From Ancylostoma caninum (lineage: Eukaryota > Nematoda > Chromadorea > Rhabditida > Ancylostomatidae): a stretch of 64,000 nt of DNA. The notes below the pieces were generated by a model. It saw only the letters and a list, made by a program, of their open reading frames with translations. It was not told the DNA's origin and made no database searches. The position numbers were made by a program, and so were the translations under genes. How positions within the stretch are numbered: the stretch's first letter is position 1; every line of letters starts with the position of its first letter. Where the stretch lies: assembly GCA_037903475.1 (NCBI GenBank), contig JBAJFG010000060.1, positions 372,001 to 436,000 of the forward strand, read 5' to 3'. Positions 31,810 through 42,287 of this stretch are shown piece by piece.

Positions 31810-34385
31810 ATGGGCGAGGTGGAAGTCAAGATCTTGGATATTGAGCACGTGGCCGACAGGACGAGGGCGCTGGACATCATCAACAACATGTGGGTCTACC
31901 GAAATGTCGAATTGAGTTTTTTTGAAACCTCAACTTCAAAGAAAACAGTGAACTCCGACTTTTTTGGAAGTTTTTGTTCGTTTCGGAGTTCCAACGTTTG
32001 CTCTTTCGTCTCATCCATCTCTGTTTCCATCATAATCCTTATCATCCGCATTCTTCTTCCATGTCATTCAAGTGATGGAACCATGCGAAACCAAAATTTT
32101 TTTAAAGAACTTTTTCTATAGGATTTTTTTCTTGACTAGCGCCCCTTCGGGACGCTAGAAAGTGGGGTGGGGCAGTCACTCGAGGTATGTGCAAAAGCCT
32201 CACACGTGTGAAATGCTTGGAAATCAGCAAAAGCAAAACTAATCATTAGCTGAGCTCAAATACGAAATTCTCCTTATGATCTGCGTATAGTCTACGGGTC
32301 TGGTCGCCCCACCAACGTCGGCCTTCGAGTCTTCTCCCCATCCTAGCCTTGCTTGCAAATTCTTAATCCCGCAACTACATGTATAGCTAATTTCCGATGC
32401 ACTGATACCGGCAGATGTGCATCTTGGCGTTTTCCCCACTATTGAGCCACGGGCCCATTCTCCATCAGTGCACCCGTATCCTGGCGCTGATCACACTGTT
32501 GGGCCAGGCCAGACCCATCCTCCATTTGCGGATCTGTATCCTGGCGTTCTTTCCACTACTGGGCCAGCGCAAACGCGATCCATCGGTGGGACTCGTATAC
32601 TGGCGCTTTCTCAACTAATCAGCCCTTTACGGACCCAGTCTCCATCCGTGGACCCGTATCCTGGCGCTTTCTCTATTATTGGGCCAGAGCAGACCCAATC
32701 TCCATCGATGGGCCCGTATCCTGGCGTTTCAACCAGTACTGGGCCATAGCGGACCCCTTCTCCATCGACGGACCCGTATCCTGCCCTTTTTCCAGTATTG
32801 GGCCACGGCGGACTCTTTCTCGATCGGTGAACACCTATCATGATGTCTTTCTGGACTACGGGGCCCCGGCTGATCTGTCCGTCATCACTGCAGCTGCACT
32901 CCTTGCAAATCTCGAAAGTGATGGAACAAAGTTAGGAAACATTTGGAAAGTTTGATCTACTGCACAAGTTGCACAACTGGTTTCAGAAAATGTCACGACA
33001 GCTTATGACGACGCGTTCTTCATCCTGTGTATTTGATTGTACTTTTAAAAACAGACGGATCCTCAAGGTGCATAGTCCCCAAGGGACTTCAAAGAGAGGT
33101 GCGCAAGGAGCATATCCTACGTGAGGGCATTTCTTTCGCAGTGGTTATCGTCCACTGTTCCAAAGATGAGTGAAGTCAACAACGAAGCTCCGCAGAGAGG
33201 CGACTCTGCTCGTACATTGCTGCTACGCATCGTCAAATCGTTGTAAACACTGTCTCGCCTGGAGGGCTCGAGACCGCTAGCCGCTGGTCCCGTTTCGAAA
33301 TCCCGAATGCACCCGACTTCCACTACGTCTATGCACCTATGACGAAACATCGGCCGAATGCCCCATCAGCTTCGCATCCTCGCGAGGCACAGTCCATAAC
33401 TAAGTCGCACGGCGAGCGCATGCGATCACGTGCTACTCCCCTACGTCTGCGCTCTAGAAAATTTTGTTGCACTACCATGATTTATATAAGAAGATATTCG
33501 CTTAACTTTGTGAATTCTTCCCACTCACTTTGGCATTGGCAATTGCATGTTTTTGTTTTTGAAATGCGCAATCGCCCATTTTGTTTTAGAAAGAAGAAGT
33601 GTGCGAATGATGCATCACGATTACTTTTCGTCTTTGCATTCAACTTCTCGTGTGCGCAGCTGACCCACATCTACTTTGCAGTCATTAAATTTCGAGGGAT
33701 GTTCGCTGGAGGAATCTGATTTGGATCGCATTCAATTCTCCGCGGATTCGGTGAAATACGTCTGTTTTCGCAGAAATCTCTTTCGCAATCCCTGGAAATT
33801 GCTTGCCGCAAAATTCCCTAATCTTCTCCATCTTGATTTGAGGGAAAATCCGTTAGTTTTTGCAATCATTCATTCACAGTAGTCCTGGATCACACAAAAC
33901 CTCTTATTTCACTAGGCATTTGAAATTGCACGAACTCGTTGCTGCGAACGCGCGTGGTCAGGGTGTTGAAACAACGCTGCCGAGACTGCAGTACATCTAC
34001 TTGGATCCATCACTTTTGTGCATCCGGTCTGTTATACTGTTCTTTTTCCGGTTTCTTTTGGTTGCCTTGCTCTTCCAAATGTTTTTTTTCAGACATGGAT
34101 CAGCGATTTACGATCTCTGTCCCAGTATTTCGCACGTGAATGATGAGCGAGTCGGGAACGATCTTGCAGATGAAGCATGGACTCCGAGTTTAGTGAGTGG
34201 GTGCCACTTTTTGAAGCTTTCACCTTTAAGCACTATGGTTTGATGGATCACAGGACGAGGAATGGTACGTGGAAAGCGTTTCGGCGGAGCTGTTCACTGA
34301 TGGAGACCAGAATCCTTTTTTTTTCTTTCTTTTAGTTTTTGACACTTTTTCGAAGCAGGGTCTGTGCGTCTGTGCACATTACTAA
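31810..34385 (+). CDS. Spliced gene with leucine-rich-repeat-like stretch, nested in the gcy intron
   Basis: Proposed exons are 31810-31905, 33682-33851, 33916-34026, 34093-34192 and 34254-34385. The start is the ATG opening MGEVEVKILDIEHVADRTRA; an upstream exon is possible, since TTTTCCAG precedes it. Exon 2 contains 'SVKYVCFRRNLF' and 'FPNLLHLDLRENP', a typical LRR consensus. Exon 3 continues HLKLHELV and LPRLQYIYLDP. Exons 4 and 5 are acidic (NDLADEAW, DEEWYVESVSAEL). Introns 2-4 are 64, 66 and 61 bp with GT-AG ends and matching phases. Intron 1 is 1.8 kb and holds a complete Helitron-like insertion; its donor (AAT|gtcgaa or TGG|gtctac, both phase 0) is weak. The 3' end of exon 5 after QNP is uncertain because a T-rich run could be another acceptor. 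About 185 residues, no signal peptide or membrane segment; function unknown. Strand is opposite to the host gene. Confidence 0.6.
32136..33494 (-). mobile_element. Type I Helitron-like element, complete, in intron 1 of the LRR-like gene
   Basis: Starts A|TCTTCTTATATAAATC at 33494 (minus) and ends with the CCCGAAGGGGCG hairpin plus CTAG|T at 32136; 1.36 kb. Minisatellite core at 32405-32880. The CATTCGGCCGATGTTTCGTC and CACTGCGAAAG blocks of the type I 5' half are present. Removing it would leave a 0.4-kb intron. Confidence 0.75.
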
Positions 34386-34668
34386 AATATTTGTGAACCC
34401 GAGGTCATCGCTTTTGTTTAACTTTGCTTTAAACAGGCGATTTCTTTAGTGATCTGTTATTGGGTGCTCAACTGAATTTTTTTTGTATTCTTGAAATTCG
34501 TTCTGTTCACATAATTTGCGCAGTTAACAAAAGTTTCTTTTTGAACGAAGTGACTATGATTTTGGTGCGGCTACATTCTTAGACCTGTTTATTTGTGTGC
34601 GTGCTATTCTTCGATGCTTTTTTTCGATTTGGCGTACTATATCTTGTAGTAGGAAATAGTGTGTAAGC

Positions 34669-34910
34669 ATGAGTTTTGTCCCACCTCCTCCGAAGAAAAG
34701 GCGTGCCATTCGAATTCGCGCTAACAGAACAGGTGAGGAATTCATGTGACATTCGTTAGTCCATCCCTCCTGGAACAACAACTTTAGGTGAATTACCGCG
34801 TGTGCCTCCCGTCCCTGGATCAGATGATCATGTCGTTGCCGGAAACGTAGCCGACACTCCATTTAAACGTGCACCTGTGGCTGAGGTGTCTCAGAGCCAG
34901 AGTTGAACGA
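34669..34910 (+). CDS. Small Pro/Arg-rich two-exon reading, hypothetical
   Basis: Exon 34669-34732 starts MSFVPPPPKKRRAIRIRANR, and a 55-bp GT-AG intron (34733-34787) leads to an exon that continues in phase as ELPRVPPVPGSDDHVVAGNV and ends ...VSQSQS with a stop at 34908-34910. The basic KKRRAIRIR patch would suit a nuclear protein. A second coding-like block in another frame follows (34882-35155, joined across a canonical gtaagt donor at 34986, encoding AYYANFAMHFGLSQSMMKHV). The true gene may therefore be longer, or this copy may be frame-shifted. It starts 280 bp after the LRR-like gene on the same strand. No family recognised. Confidence 0.35.
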
Positions 34911-35319
34911 AATCGGGACCTTCACTCAACCCCGCCAGAAGACGCACCCGGGCCATCGCAGGAGCGTCTGGCAGAAGAAAACCTCGGTAAGTGTTTTCAT
35001 TTGATGTTACCCATTGCAGTTCACTCTTACCCAGCGCGGTGATTTCAGGACCCACTCAGAAATCGGCTTATTATGCAAATTTTGCCATGCATTTTGGATT
35101 AAGTCAGAGCATGATGAAACACGTGGATGAACGAGTTTTTACACTTGTTTGAAATGTTCTTGGTGCGATTGCTTCTACTTTGATGTATCGCTACTGCTGT
35201 TTGCTAGAATTTCCTCCCACATGCATCACGCGGGGTCCTCCCATCGATAGAATCATTGCGGTCGTAATTACAGACAAAGTCGGATCAGGCGCACTCTGTG
35301 AACTAATAGACCATATGGT

Positions 35320-36780
35320 CCAATATACAGGAAGAACAAACGAAGAATGCGTCATCATAAGCTGTTGTGACATTTCGTGAAACCACTTGTGCAATTGACC
35401 AGACTTCCTGAATATTTCCTAACTTTCTTCCACTATTCTCGAGATTTACAAGGAGCTCCATAGTTTAAAGGAAAAACACCACAGCACCAGTATACAAGGT
35501 TGGAGAATGAGTCTGCCATGACCTATTAGTGAGGAAAACACCAAGTCTACGAATGGAGAAAGGGTCTGACGTGGCCAATAGTGAGGAAAACGCCAGGATA
35601 AGGGTGCATGGATGGAGAATGGGTCTGCCATGTCCCAGTAGTGGGGAAAACGGCAGGATAATTGTCCACGAATGCAGAATGGGTGTGTCATGACCCAGTA
35701 GGGGGAAACACTAAGATACGGGTCCACGAATGCATAATGGGTCCGTCCTGGCCCAATAGTGGAGAAAACGCCAGTATACGGGTCCACCGATGGACCGGGT
35801 CCGCCCTGGCCCAATAGTGGAGAAAACGCCACTATACAGAACCACGGATGGAGAATGGGTCTACAGTGGCCAATGGTAGGGACGATGGAACGAGTCCGTC
35901 TTGGCCCAATAGTGGAGAAAACGCCACTATACAGGACCACGGATGGAGAATGGGTCTACAGTGGCCAATGGTAGGGACGATGGAACGAGTCCGTCTTGGC
36001 CCAATAGTGGAGAAAACGCCAGTGTACTGGTCCACCAATGGACCGAGTTAGCCATGGCCCAATAGCGGACCATGAATGCAGAATGAGTCTGTCATGACCC
36101 AGTCGTGAGGAAAACACCAGGATAGGGGTCCACGGATGGAGAGTGGGTATACCGTGGGCAAATGTTGGGCAAAAGCCTTGTACGGGCCCAGTGATGGAGA
36201 ATGGGTCTTCTTAGCCAATAGTAGGGAAAACGCTAGGATAATGGTCCACGGATGCAGAATGGGTCCGTCCTAGCCCAACAATGAAGAAAACGCCAGTATA
36301 CGGGTCCACCGATGGAACGAGTCCGTCTTGGCCCAATAGTGGAGAAAACGCCAGTGTACTGGTCCACCAATGGACCGGGTCCGCCCTGCCCCAATAGTGG
36401 AGAAAACGCCACTATACAGGACCACGGATGGAGAATGGGTCTACAGTGGCCAATGGTAGGGACGATGGAACGAGTCCGTCTTGGCCCAATAGTGGAGAAA
36501 ACGCCAGTATACGGGTCCACAGATGAAGAATAGGTCTGCCGTGACCAATAGTAGGGAAAACGCCAGCACACGGGTCCGGGAAGGGTGGAAGCTCGGTGTT
36601 GGCGAGGCGGCCAGACTGGTAGAATATACGCAATTTATAAAGAGGGTTCCGTATTTGAGCTCAGTTAATGTATAGTCTTGCTTTTTGTTAATTCTCTAAG
36701 CATTTCACATGTGTGAAACTTTTCTACCTGTCTCAAGTGACTGCACCACCCTACTTTCTAGCGTCCCGAAGGGGCGCTAG
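35320..36780 (+). mobile_element. Type I Helitron-like element, 5' truncated
   Basis: Homology to 48820-49999 begins near 35320 (AAGCTGTTGTGACATTT, CCTAACTTTCTTCCA). A long minisatellite at 35500-36590 follows, including higher-order repeats: 35815-35930, 35925-36040 and 36390-36510 share longer blocks. The terminus is the GCGTCCCGAAGGGGCG hairpin plus CTAG|T at 36780. The 5' end is missing. Confidence 0.65.
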
Positions 36781-36831
36781 TCTAAATATAGATAATGTCT
36801 TCTCAAAAAATAGATAAAATATCATCTCAGG

Positions 36832-37010
36832 AAAACAGCTCGCCTCGCGATGGGTGCCGTCTGCCTAGTCAAAAACGATTACCTACTTCGAGCTCGAGGG
36901 CGAACGCTGTCCATTACATTCTTGATCCCTATTTCGGTGATTTGTTGCAGTTCACCAACGAAATTGATGGCGATGTCATCAGCTCGACCGATTGCATTCT
37001 GCAGTGCGTA
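36832..37010 (+). CDS. Possible orphan exon
   Basis: The stretch runs from an ATCTCAG acceptor-like site to a donor-like CTGCA|gtgcgt. It encodes ANAVHYILDPYFGDLLQFTN and EIDGDVISSTDCILQ with no stop and no resemblance to the surrounding repeats. It lies immediately beyond the 3' terminus of a Helitron-like element, so that element may have inserted in an intron of the small gene upstream. Not recognised; could equally be chance. Confidence 0.25.
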
Positions 37011-37189
37011 ACACTGTTGTTCCACATATATTTTTGAAGACTGTGGTTCCACATATATTTACTTATATGATGACGCATCGGTATCTTTTGGGAGGTAAAT
37101 GGCTCACAATCTTATCTAAAAACAAAGATATACGATCAATGGGTCCTCCTACGCGGTACCTATCACATCTCATTTTTTGATCACAAATT

Positions 37190-38700
37190 CTTGGCCGTCT
37201 AGTGAATAATCGCTGAAGCCGCACACATAAGCACGAGCCCCACTAAACTTCATCCAATCGGTTTAGCAAAGATGAAGCATGAAAGATCGCTTGATCCAGA
37301 TAATCTGCCATCCGAGATCTGGAAAATAGCTGGAGGTGAAGGAACACGATGGCTCATTTGATTCCCCAATGAATATATAGCCGAGGGAAAGCTGCCCAGA
37401 TCGTGGACGATGAGCACAACAGTACCTATTTGGAAGGGAAAACGAGACGTAACAGATTACGACTTAGCGACCAATTAGGCTGCTCTGCCACACGATGAAG
37501 ATATTTGAACGAGTTGTGGATAGTAGACTACGAGATATCGTTCAATTAACATGAAATCAATGTTGGTCCGTCAAAAGCTGTAACACAACCGACGCGCTGT
37601 ACGGCTGCTGACTAGAAAGCATCAAGAGGAGAAATTCGTCCATCTAGCCTTTCTTGACCTCGAGAAGGCCTTCGATAGGATTCTCAGTGAACTGACTTGG
37701 ATGTCACTACGCGCTCATGGGGTCCGCGAAGAGTACGTCAGATGGGTGCAGCTTCTCTACAGGAATGTCACGAGTTCAGTCAGAAGCGCTGCAGGAGTAT
37801 CAGCACCGTTTGGTGTCCGCGTGAGAGTCCATCAAAGCTTTGCACTTTCACCCTTTTTTCTCATTCTTTGCATGGACACAGTATCGAGTTGAAAATTTGT
37901 ATTGCTGCTGTGCCATATATATACCATATATATCACAGTATCGAGTGATCTCCAGCATGAACACCTCTCTATGCAGAAGATGCCATAGTCACTGCAAGCA
38001 CCATGGAGAAATTCTTGAAAGAGGTAGAGGCTTGGAAAGAGCAGCTCGAGCGATATTGGATGAAACTTGAAATAAACAAAATAGACTGCTTTGAATGGGG
38101 GAACAAACACCCATTTTTATTTTAATTGATAATGAGGACTGAAACTTTCCGTAATTGAGTACCTCGTATTCCGGATTTCAACCGACAGCAACACGTTGCG
38201 TGAAGCAAGTGGAGGGAGGTAACTGGTGTAATGTGTGATAGGAAGGTCCCGTTGAGCTGAAGTCAAGAATTTATCGCACAGCAGTCCGACCTATGGAGCG
38301 GAATGCTGGCCGACCACCTTGAAGCACGAGCAGACACTCCATACAATGGAAATGAGAGTGCTTCGCTGGACTCACGGGATTAAGCGTCTTGACAAGGTAC
38401 GAAACGAAGACGTACGCTCACTGTTTGGAGTAGCACCCAAAGCGATAGGCTGGACTGCGCTGGTGCGGTCACGTACTGAAGAGCGACGACAGACGACAGT
38501 TGCCAGTTCAGCGGGGAACATCACTGTGGAAGGGAGTAGACCGAGAGGAAGACCCAAGATTCGGTGGCTACACAGAAGATGAGACCGGGTACCAAAGATC
38601 GGTGCAGATGATGTGTTCGATCGAATGAAATGGCGGAATCTTACAAGAAACGCCGACTGCAGACCTTGGGTAAAAGCTTACAAAGAAGAAGAAAATTAAT
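37190..38700 (+). mobile_element. RTE-type non-LTR retrotransposon, degenerate
   Basis: Reading across frames: SLDPDNLPSEIWKIAG (linker), WTMSTTVPIWKGKRDVTDY (RT block 1), HTMKIFERVVDSRLRDIVQL, then frame 37650-37892 with FLDLEKAFDRILSELTWMSL (motif A) and VRVRVHQSFALSPFFLILCM (motif B). The tail 38319-38582 has LHTMEMRVLRWTHGIKRLDK, VRNEDVRSLFGVAPKAIG and SRPRGRPKIRWLHRR, then a stop and DRMKWRNLTRNADCRPWVKA. Multiple stops and frame changes; the catalytic Asp pair is not readable. The endonuclease is missing, so it is 5' truncated. Confidence 0.8.
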
Positions 38701-39127
38701 CATTAATTTCGTTTCTGCCTACGACTGAATTTTTCATGACACAGTCAACAACAGATGCCCCATTCTCTATCGTGCTTTAGCATACGGTTCTCGCAGTTTG
38801 AAACATGTTTCTCACTCATTATAGCGGCTTTTGCACATGTTTGACGAGCCGATCTACAGGGAGCGATAATATTTTGATTGCTAGGATGCCGGTGCTATCC
38901 GGTTGTGGCGATTTCAGCATGCTCAAGATCAGTCTGCCTTCGTTTGTATGTCTGCTTTTTTTTTTCGTAAAAGTATCATATTTGATAGACCACTGAGTAG
39001 TGTTGCATTTCACATATTCGCTAATGAGGACCAGTATGCGTGTTATTGTCTGTTATTGTTATTCTAATCTTTTGGAGGTTTTTAATACGTTTAAATGGGG
39101 CTACCAATCTAGCCTGTCTCTCAAACA

Positions 39128-39625
39128 ATGCCTGGGATTCGAGTCCGCAATCTGATAGCAAACAACTCTATTCGTCTCTCTGTGAGCGACAAAGGTGGAG
39201 AGTTTGTTGTGTTACCTCAGACGCTGGACCGAGATATCACTGAATTACATCTCTCGGATACCACCGTTTATCAGAGCGCAACAGAAAAAGACTTCCTTGC
39301 CCAGTGTAGAAGACTTAACGATATTTGGATTAGCGTTGGTAGGTCTGCCGGACTAGATGAAAGGTTTCTCAGCAGGCTGAAACTGGATAACCCAAACTGC
39401 CCAGTTTTCTACAACCTGGTGAAAACTCACAAGATCCCTTCGCAGGCAATGCATTCTATGTCAGCCGAGGTGTACAAGATAAGGCCCATAATAAGCTGCG
39501 TAGGAGGACCCACTGATCGTATCTCTTGGTCTTTTCCTGGTCTCGCGATATGTTTCATGTTCAGGATTGAGAAGCTAGTGCTTGCCCGCTTACCGGTACT
39601 GTACAGGGTGACCCAATTATCTTTG
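39128..39625 (+). mobile_element. Penelope-like element, RT N-terminal part with internal deletion
   Basis: The 183-codon frame reads IRLSVSDKGGEFVVLPQTLD, CPVFYNLVKTHKIPSQ and YKIRPIISCVGGPTDRISW (the pre-motif A blocks of Penelope RTs). At about residue 134 it jumps directly to LAICFMFRIEKLVLARLPVL, which normally follows motif B. Motifs A and B are therefore deleted with the frame preserved. Motif C is not found afterwards. A mariner sits 230 bp downstream, and the PLE resumes beyond it at 41456. Confidence 0.75.
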
Positions 39626-39849
39626 CCCAGTATCGAAGAATGCGAGAAGGGGTATGGTTCATTTCGATTTCATTTCTGAAATAACCTGTGGGTTGTTTTC
39701 TACGGTCCCTCAACGAAACTCCACTGAAGAGTTGCTATATAGGCGATGTCTGGCATTGATCGAGTTTTCAGCCACATTAACAAGAAATGTTCCACCTCAT
39801 TGTGAACTGATACCTCGTGGAAGATTTCTGCAGGAACTCCCAAAGTATA

Positions 39850-41045
39850 TATTGGGTTGACCAATAAGTTTGTACGGTTTTTTTTTCAACTCAGTTTTTC
39901 ACGAGGATTCGAACTAACTCCGACAGCCTATCTTAGGTCATCTTGTAGCTCTTGTTTTGCTCTTTACGAATACTATAAGCAATATCCTCAATTCTCTCCA
40001 CTTCTCATTTTCTGTCGCTGTGAAATGTGACATTCCAATTCGACAAAATCGCCAAAATTCTGAAGCTCCCTCAGTCAACGGTGAAGTACACACTGAACCG
40101 TTGCAAAAAGACAGGCAGCATCAAGGACCTGAGAAGGACAGGACGTCCAAAAACACAACGTGTCCGGGAAAATATCGAGAAGATCCGCAAGAGGTGCGTC
40201 AGAAACGCATCTCAGTCAATGAGATCTTTGGCAAAAAAAAATTGAATATGCCTCGTGCGACCGTTCGAAGGATCATTCATGTACGGCTTGGCTTGTATCC
40301 ATACAAGCATCAGAAGTGCCACCTGTTGTCCGCAAATGCGAAGAAAAGGAGATACGAACGGTCAAAGGCGTTGGTGCGCCGTCTGCGCCATGGGCAACAT
40401 CTTCAGATGGTGTGGTCTAATGAAAAACTTTTTTTGACGGAACAAAAGGACAACAACTGCATTGGGTGGGATTTCGGGAAGAACACAGTATTCGGGCCAA
40501 GTTACGGTGTAGGCGGCAGTGACGTCAACTGGAAAGGCGCCTCTCGTTTTTCTCGAATCTGGAGTAAAGATAAAAGCACACATCTACGTCGAGAAGGTTC
40601 TGGAGGGTGCATTGCTTCCTTGGGCACGAAACCATTTTGGTTCCAGCCCCTGAATTTTCCAGTAGGACGGGGCGCAGCCCACACTTCCAAGTTTACCCAA
40701 AAATTGGATGCGCGATCATCTCTGCGACTTCATCGCCGCACCGGAATGGCCCCCTCTTCTCCCCATCTGAATCCATTGGACTATGGAATATGGGAGATTT
40801 TGGAAGCTAAGGTCTCAACGAAATTCTTCTCCCGACCTGAATCCACCGCAGTATGGAATATGGGGGATATTGGAGGCTAAGGTCTCAACGAAATCCTAAT
40901 CATCAGTTGCTGCCCTGACAGCCGCACTGGAGAAATTCTGGAGGAAAATTAGTGATGAGCTGCTAATGTCCACGTACGATTCCGCCATGAAACATCTCCG
41001 CTTCTGCTGCTACTTCATAGAAGATTTTTTCGAGATCTGATTTGC
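39850..41045 (+). mobile_element. Mariner/Tc1-type (maT-like) transposon, inactive
   Basis: The left terminal repeat TTGGGTTGACCAATAAG follows a TA at 39850. The transposase is read in two frames that swap at an A-run near 40236. Helix-turn-helix part 40027-40245: IAKILKLPQSTVKYTL, then RRTGRPKT. Catalytic part from 40246: RATVRRIIHVRLGLYPYKHQ, WSNEKLFLTEQ, HTSKFTQ, SSPHLNPLDYGIWEILEAKV. The first catalytic Asp of the family's 'SDEKLF' is Asn, and the Asp of 'SPDLNP' is His. The second block (DGAPAH) is frame-shifted. About 65 bp around NPLDYGIW is tandemly duplicated. The right terminal repeat was not found. Confidence 0.8.
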
Positions 41046-41189
41046 ACATTTTTATCGTTTGTTTTGTTTATAAACTACTGTAGACATCCAATTATTTTTC
41101 CTCTTTGCGCTGCGTTTTTACGAATGCAGTCACAGTACATCTGGCTCAATCGAGAAACCCTGTGTGATTGATGACTTTCCTATCCTCGA

Positions 41190-41455
41190 GAAGTATAGCA
41201 CCTTGCGTCTCCGGCGACGGCGGCCCCTCACACTCTATACGCACCTGCGCTGCAGTCGCCAACATTGGCGGCCGCCGATCGCCAATGTTGGCGACCAATC
41301 GATACGCACCGACGTCACAGTCGCCAACATTGTCGGCCGCCGATGTTGGCAATCACCAGCCGCCGCAGCCGCTCCGCCCACAATCAATGCTTATCGGCCT
41401 TGCAGTCGTCGGCGACGGCGACGCAATGTGCTACAGTCCTCGAGGACTATAGCGG
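41190..41455. repeat. CpG-rich block with perfect palindrome
   Basis: 41255-41270 (GTCGCCAACATTGGCG) pairs perfectly with 41280-41295 around a 9-nt loop. A second, imperfect version lies at 41324-41352. The surrounding 250 bp is unusually CpG-rich (GCCGCC, GACGGCGACG). It lies between the mariner and the resumed PLE. No gene seen. Confidence 0.6.
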
Positions 41456-42145
41456 CTGTGTTAATACCCAGATGAAGGTATCAAATGGCATCATCCATGT
41501 CAAATGGTAGCGGAAGGGAACCTCCAAGAACATCATACTTCACGCCAACCCTCCTCACCCCAGCGCTCTAAAACGTGCTATTGTGCGAAACGTGTTTAGA
41601 AGAGCCACAAGGGTGTTCACGACCGAAGACGAAGCCACGGAGGGTAGTATCAAAGGTTGCACGCAACTACGGATACATATCGATTCCGCTATACCAGCAT
41701 CTGGTAACCAGAATCGAACACCTCGGACAACAAAATCCCACTTTGTATGCCATTCTTTTCGAATGAAGTAAGCGCAGCTTTCAATCAATGCATAGTTCGA
41801 GCTCAACTACAAGGTGGCATTTCCCTAGTGAAAGTCCCAAATGACAACCTCAAATGGCAGTTGGTTCGAAACAGGCTCTACAATAGCAATCACGGGTTAG
41901 CAATGAGGATTACTCTGCAGAAGGTGGAACATCTGGTGAGTTCGAACTCGATTCTGGGTGCTCCTGTCGCATTTCGCCTAAGGGGAGGTCGAGAGCTGGC
42001 ATAGTTTGATGGGCCGTCTAACCGTATAGCACTCAATCCGAACAGCTGAAGCCACTTTCAGACCTCTGGAGACGACAGTTTCGTTCAAACGTCAGGTCAA
42101 TAAAGGTTCCACCATAAAAACCTGGTGTGGAAGGAGCAAGTTATT
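41456..42145 (+). mobile_element. Penelope-like element, post-motif-C part and 3' end
   Basis: VNTQMKVSNGIIHVKW, stop, RKGTSKNIILHANPPHPSAL, KRAIVRNVFRRAT: the block that follows RT motif C. After frame shifts come SNEVSAAFNQCIVRAQLQGG and LKWQLVRNRLYN, the linker before the endonuclease. The GIY-YIG domain itself is missing. The 3' end at 42063-42140 has CTGGAGACGACAG...CGTTCAAACGTCAGG, AATAAAGGT, CCATAAAAACCTG. Likely the other half of the PLE at 39128-39625, separated by the mariner and a CpG-rich block. Confidence 0.65.
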
Positions 42146-42287
42146 CAATTCGACTACATTTGAAATGCCCAGATTCAAAGGTGAGCGTACATGGAAATTA
42201 TTATGATTGTGATTCTGCCGTCTTGGCATTCGTCTTGGCTAATCTCGCATTGGTCCAAGAGAAGAAAGGTTAAAATCTGTTGGGAAC

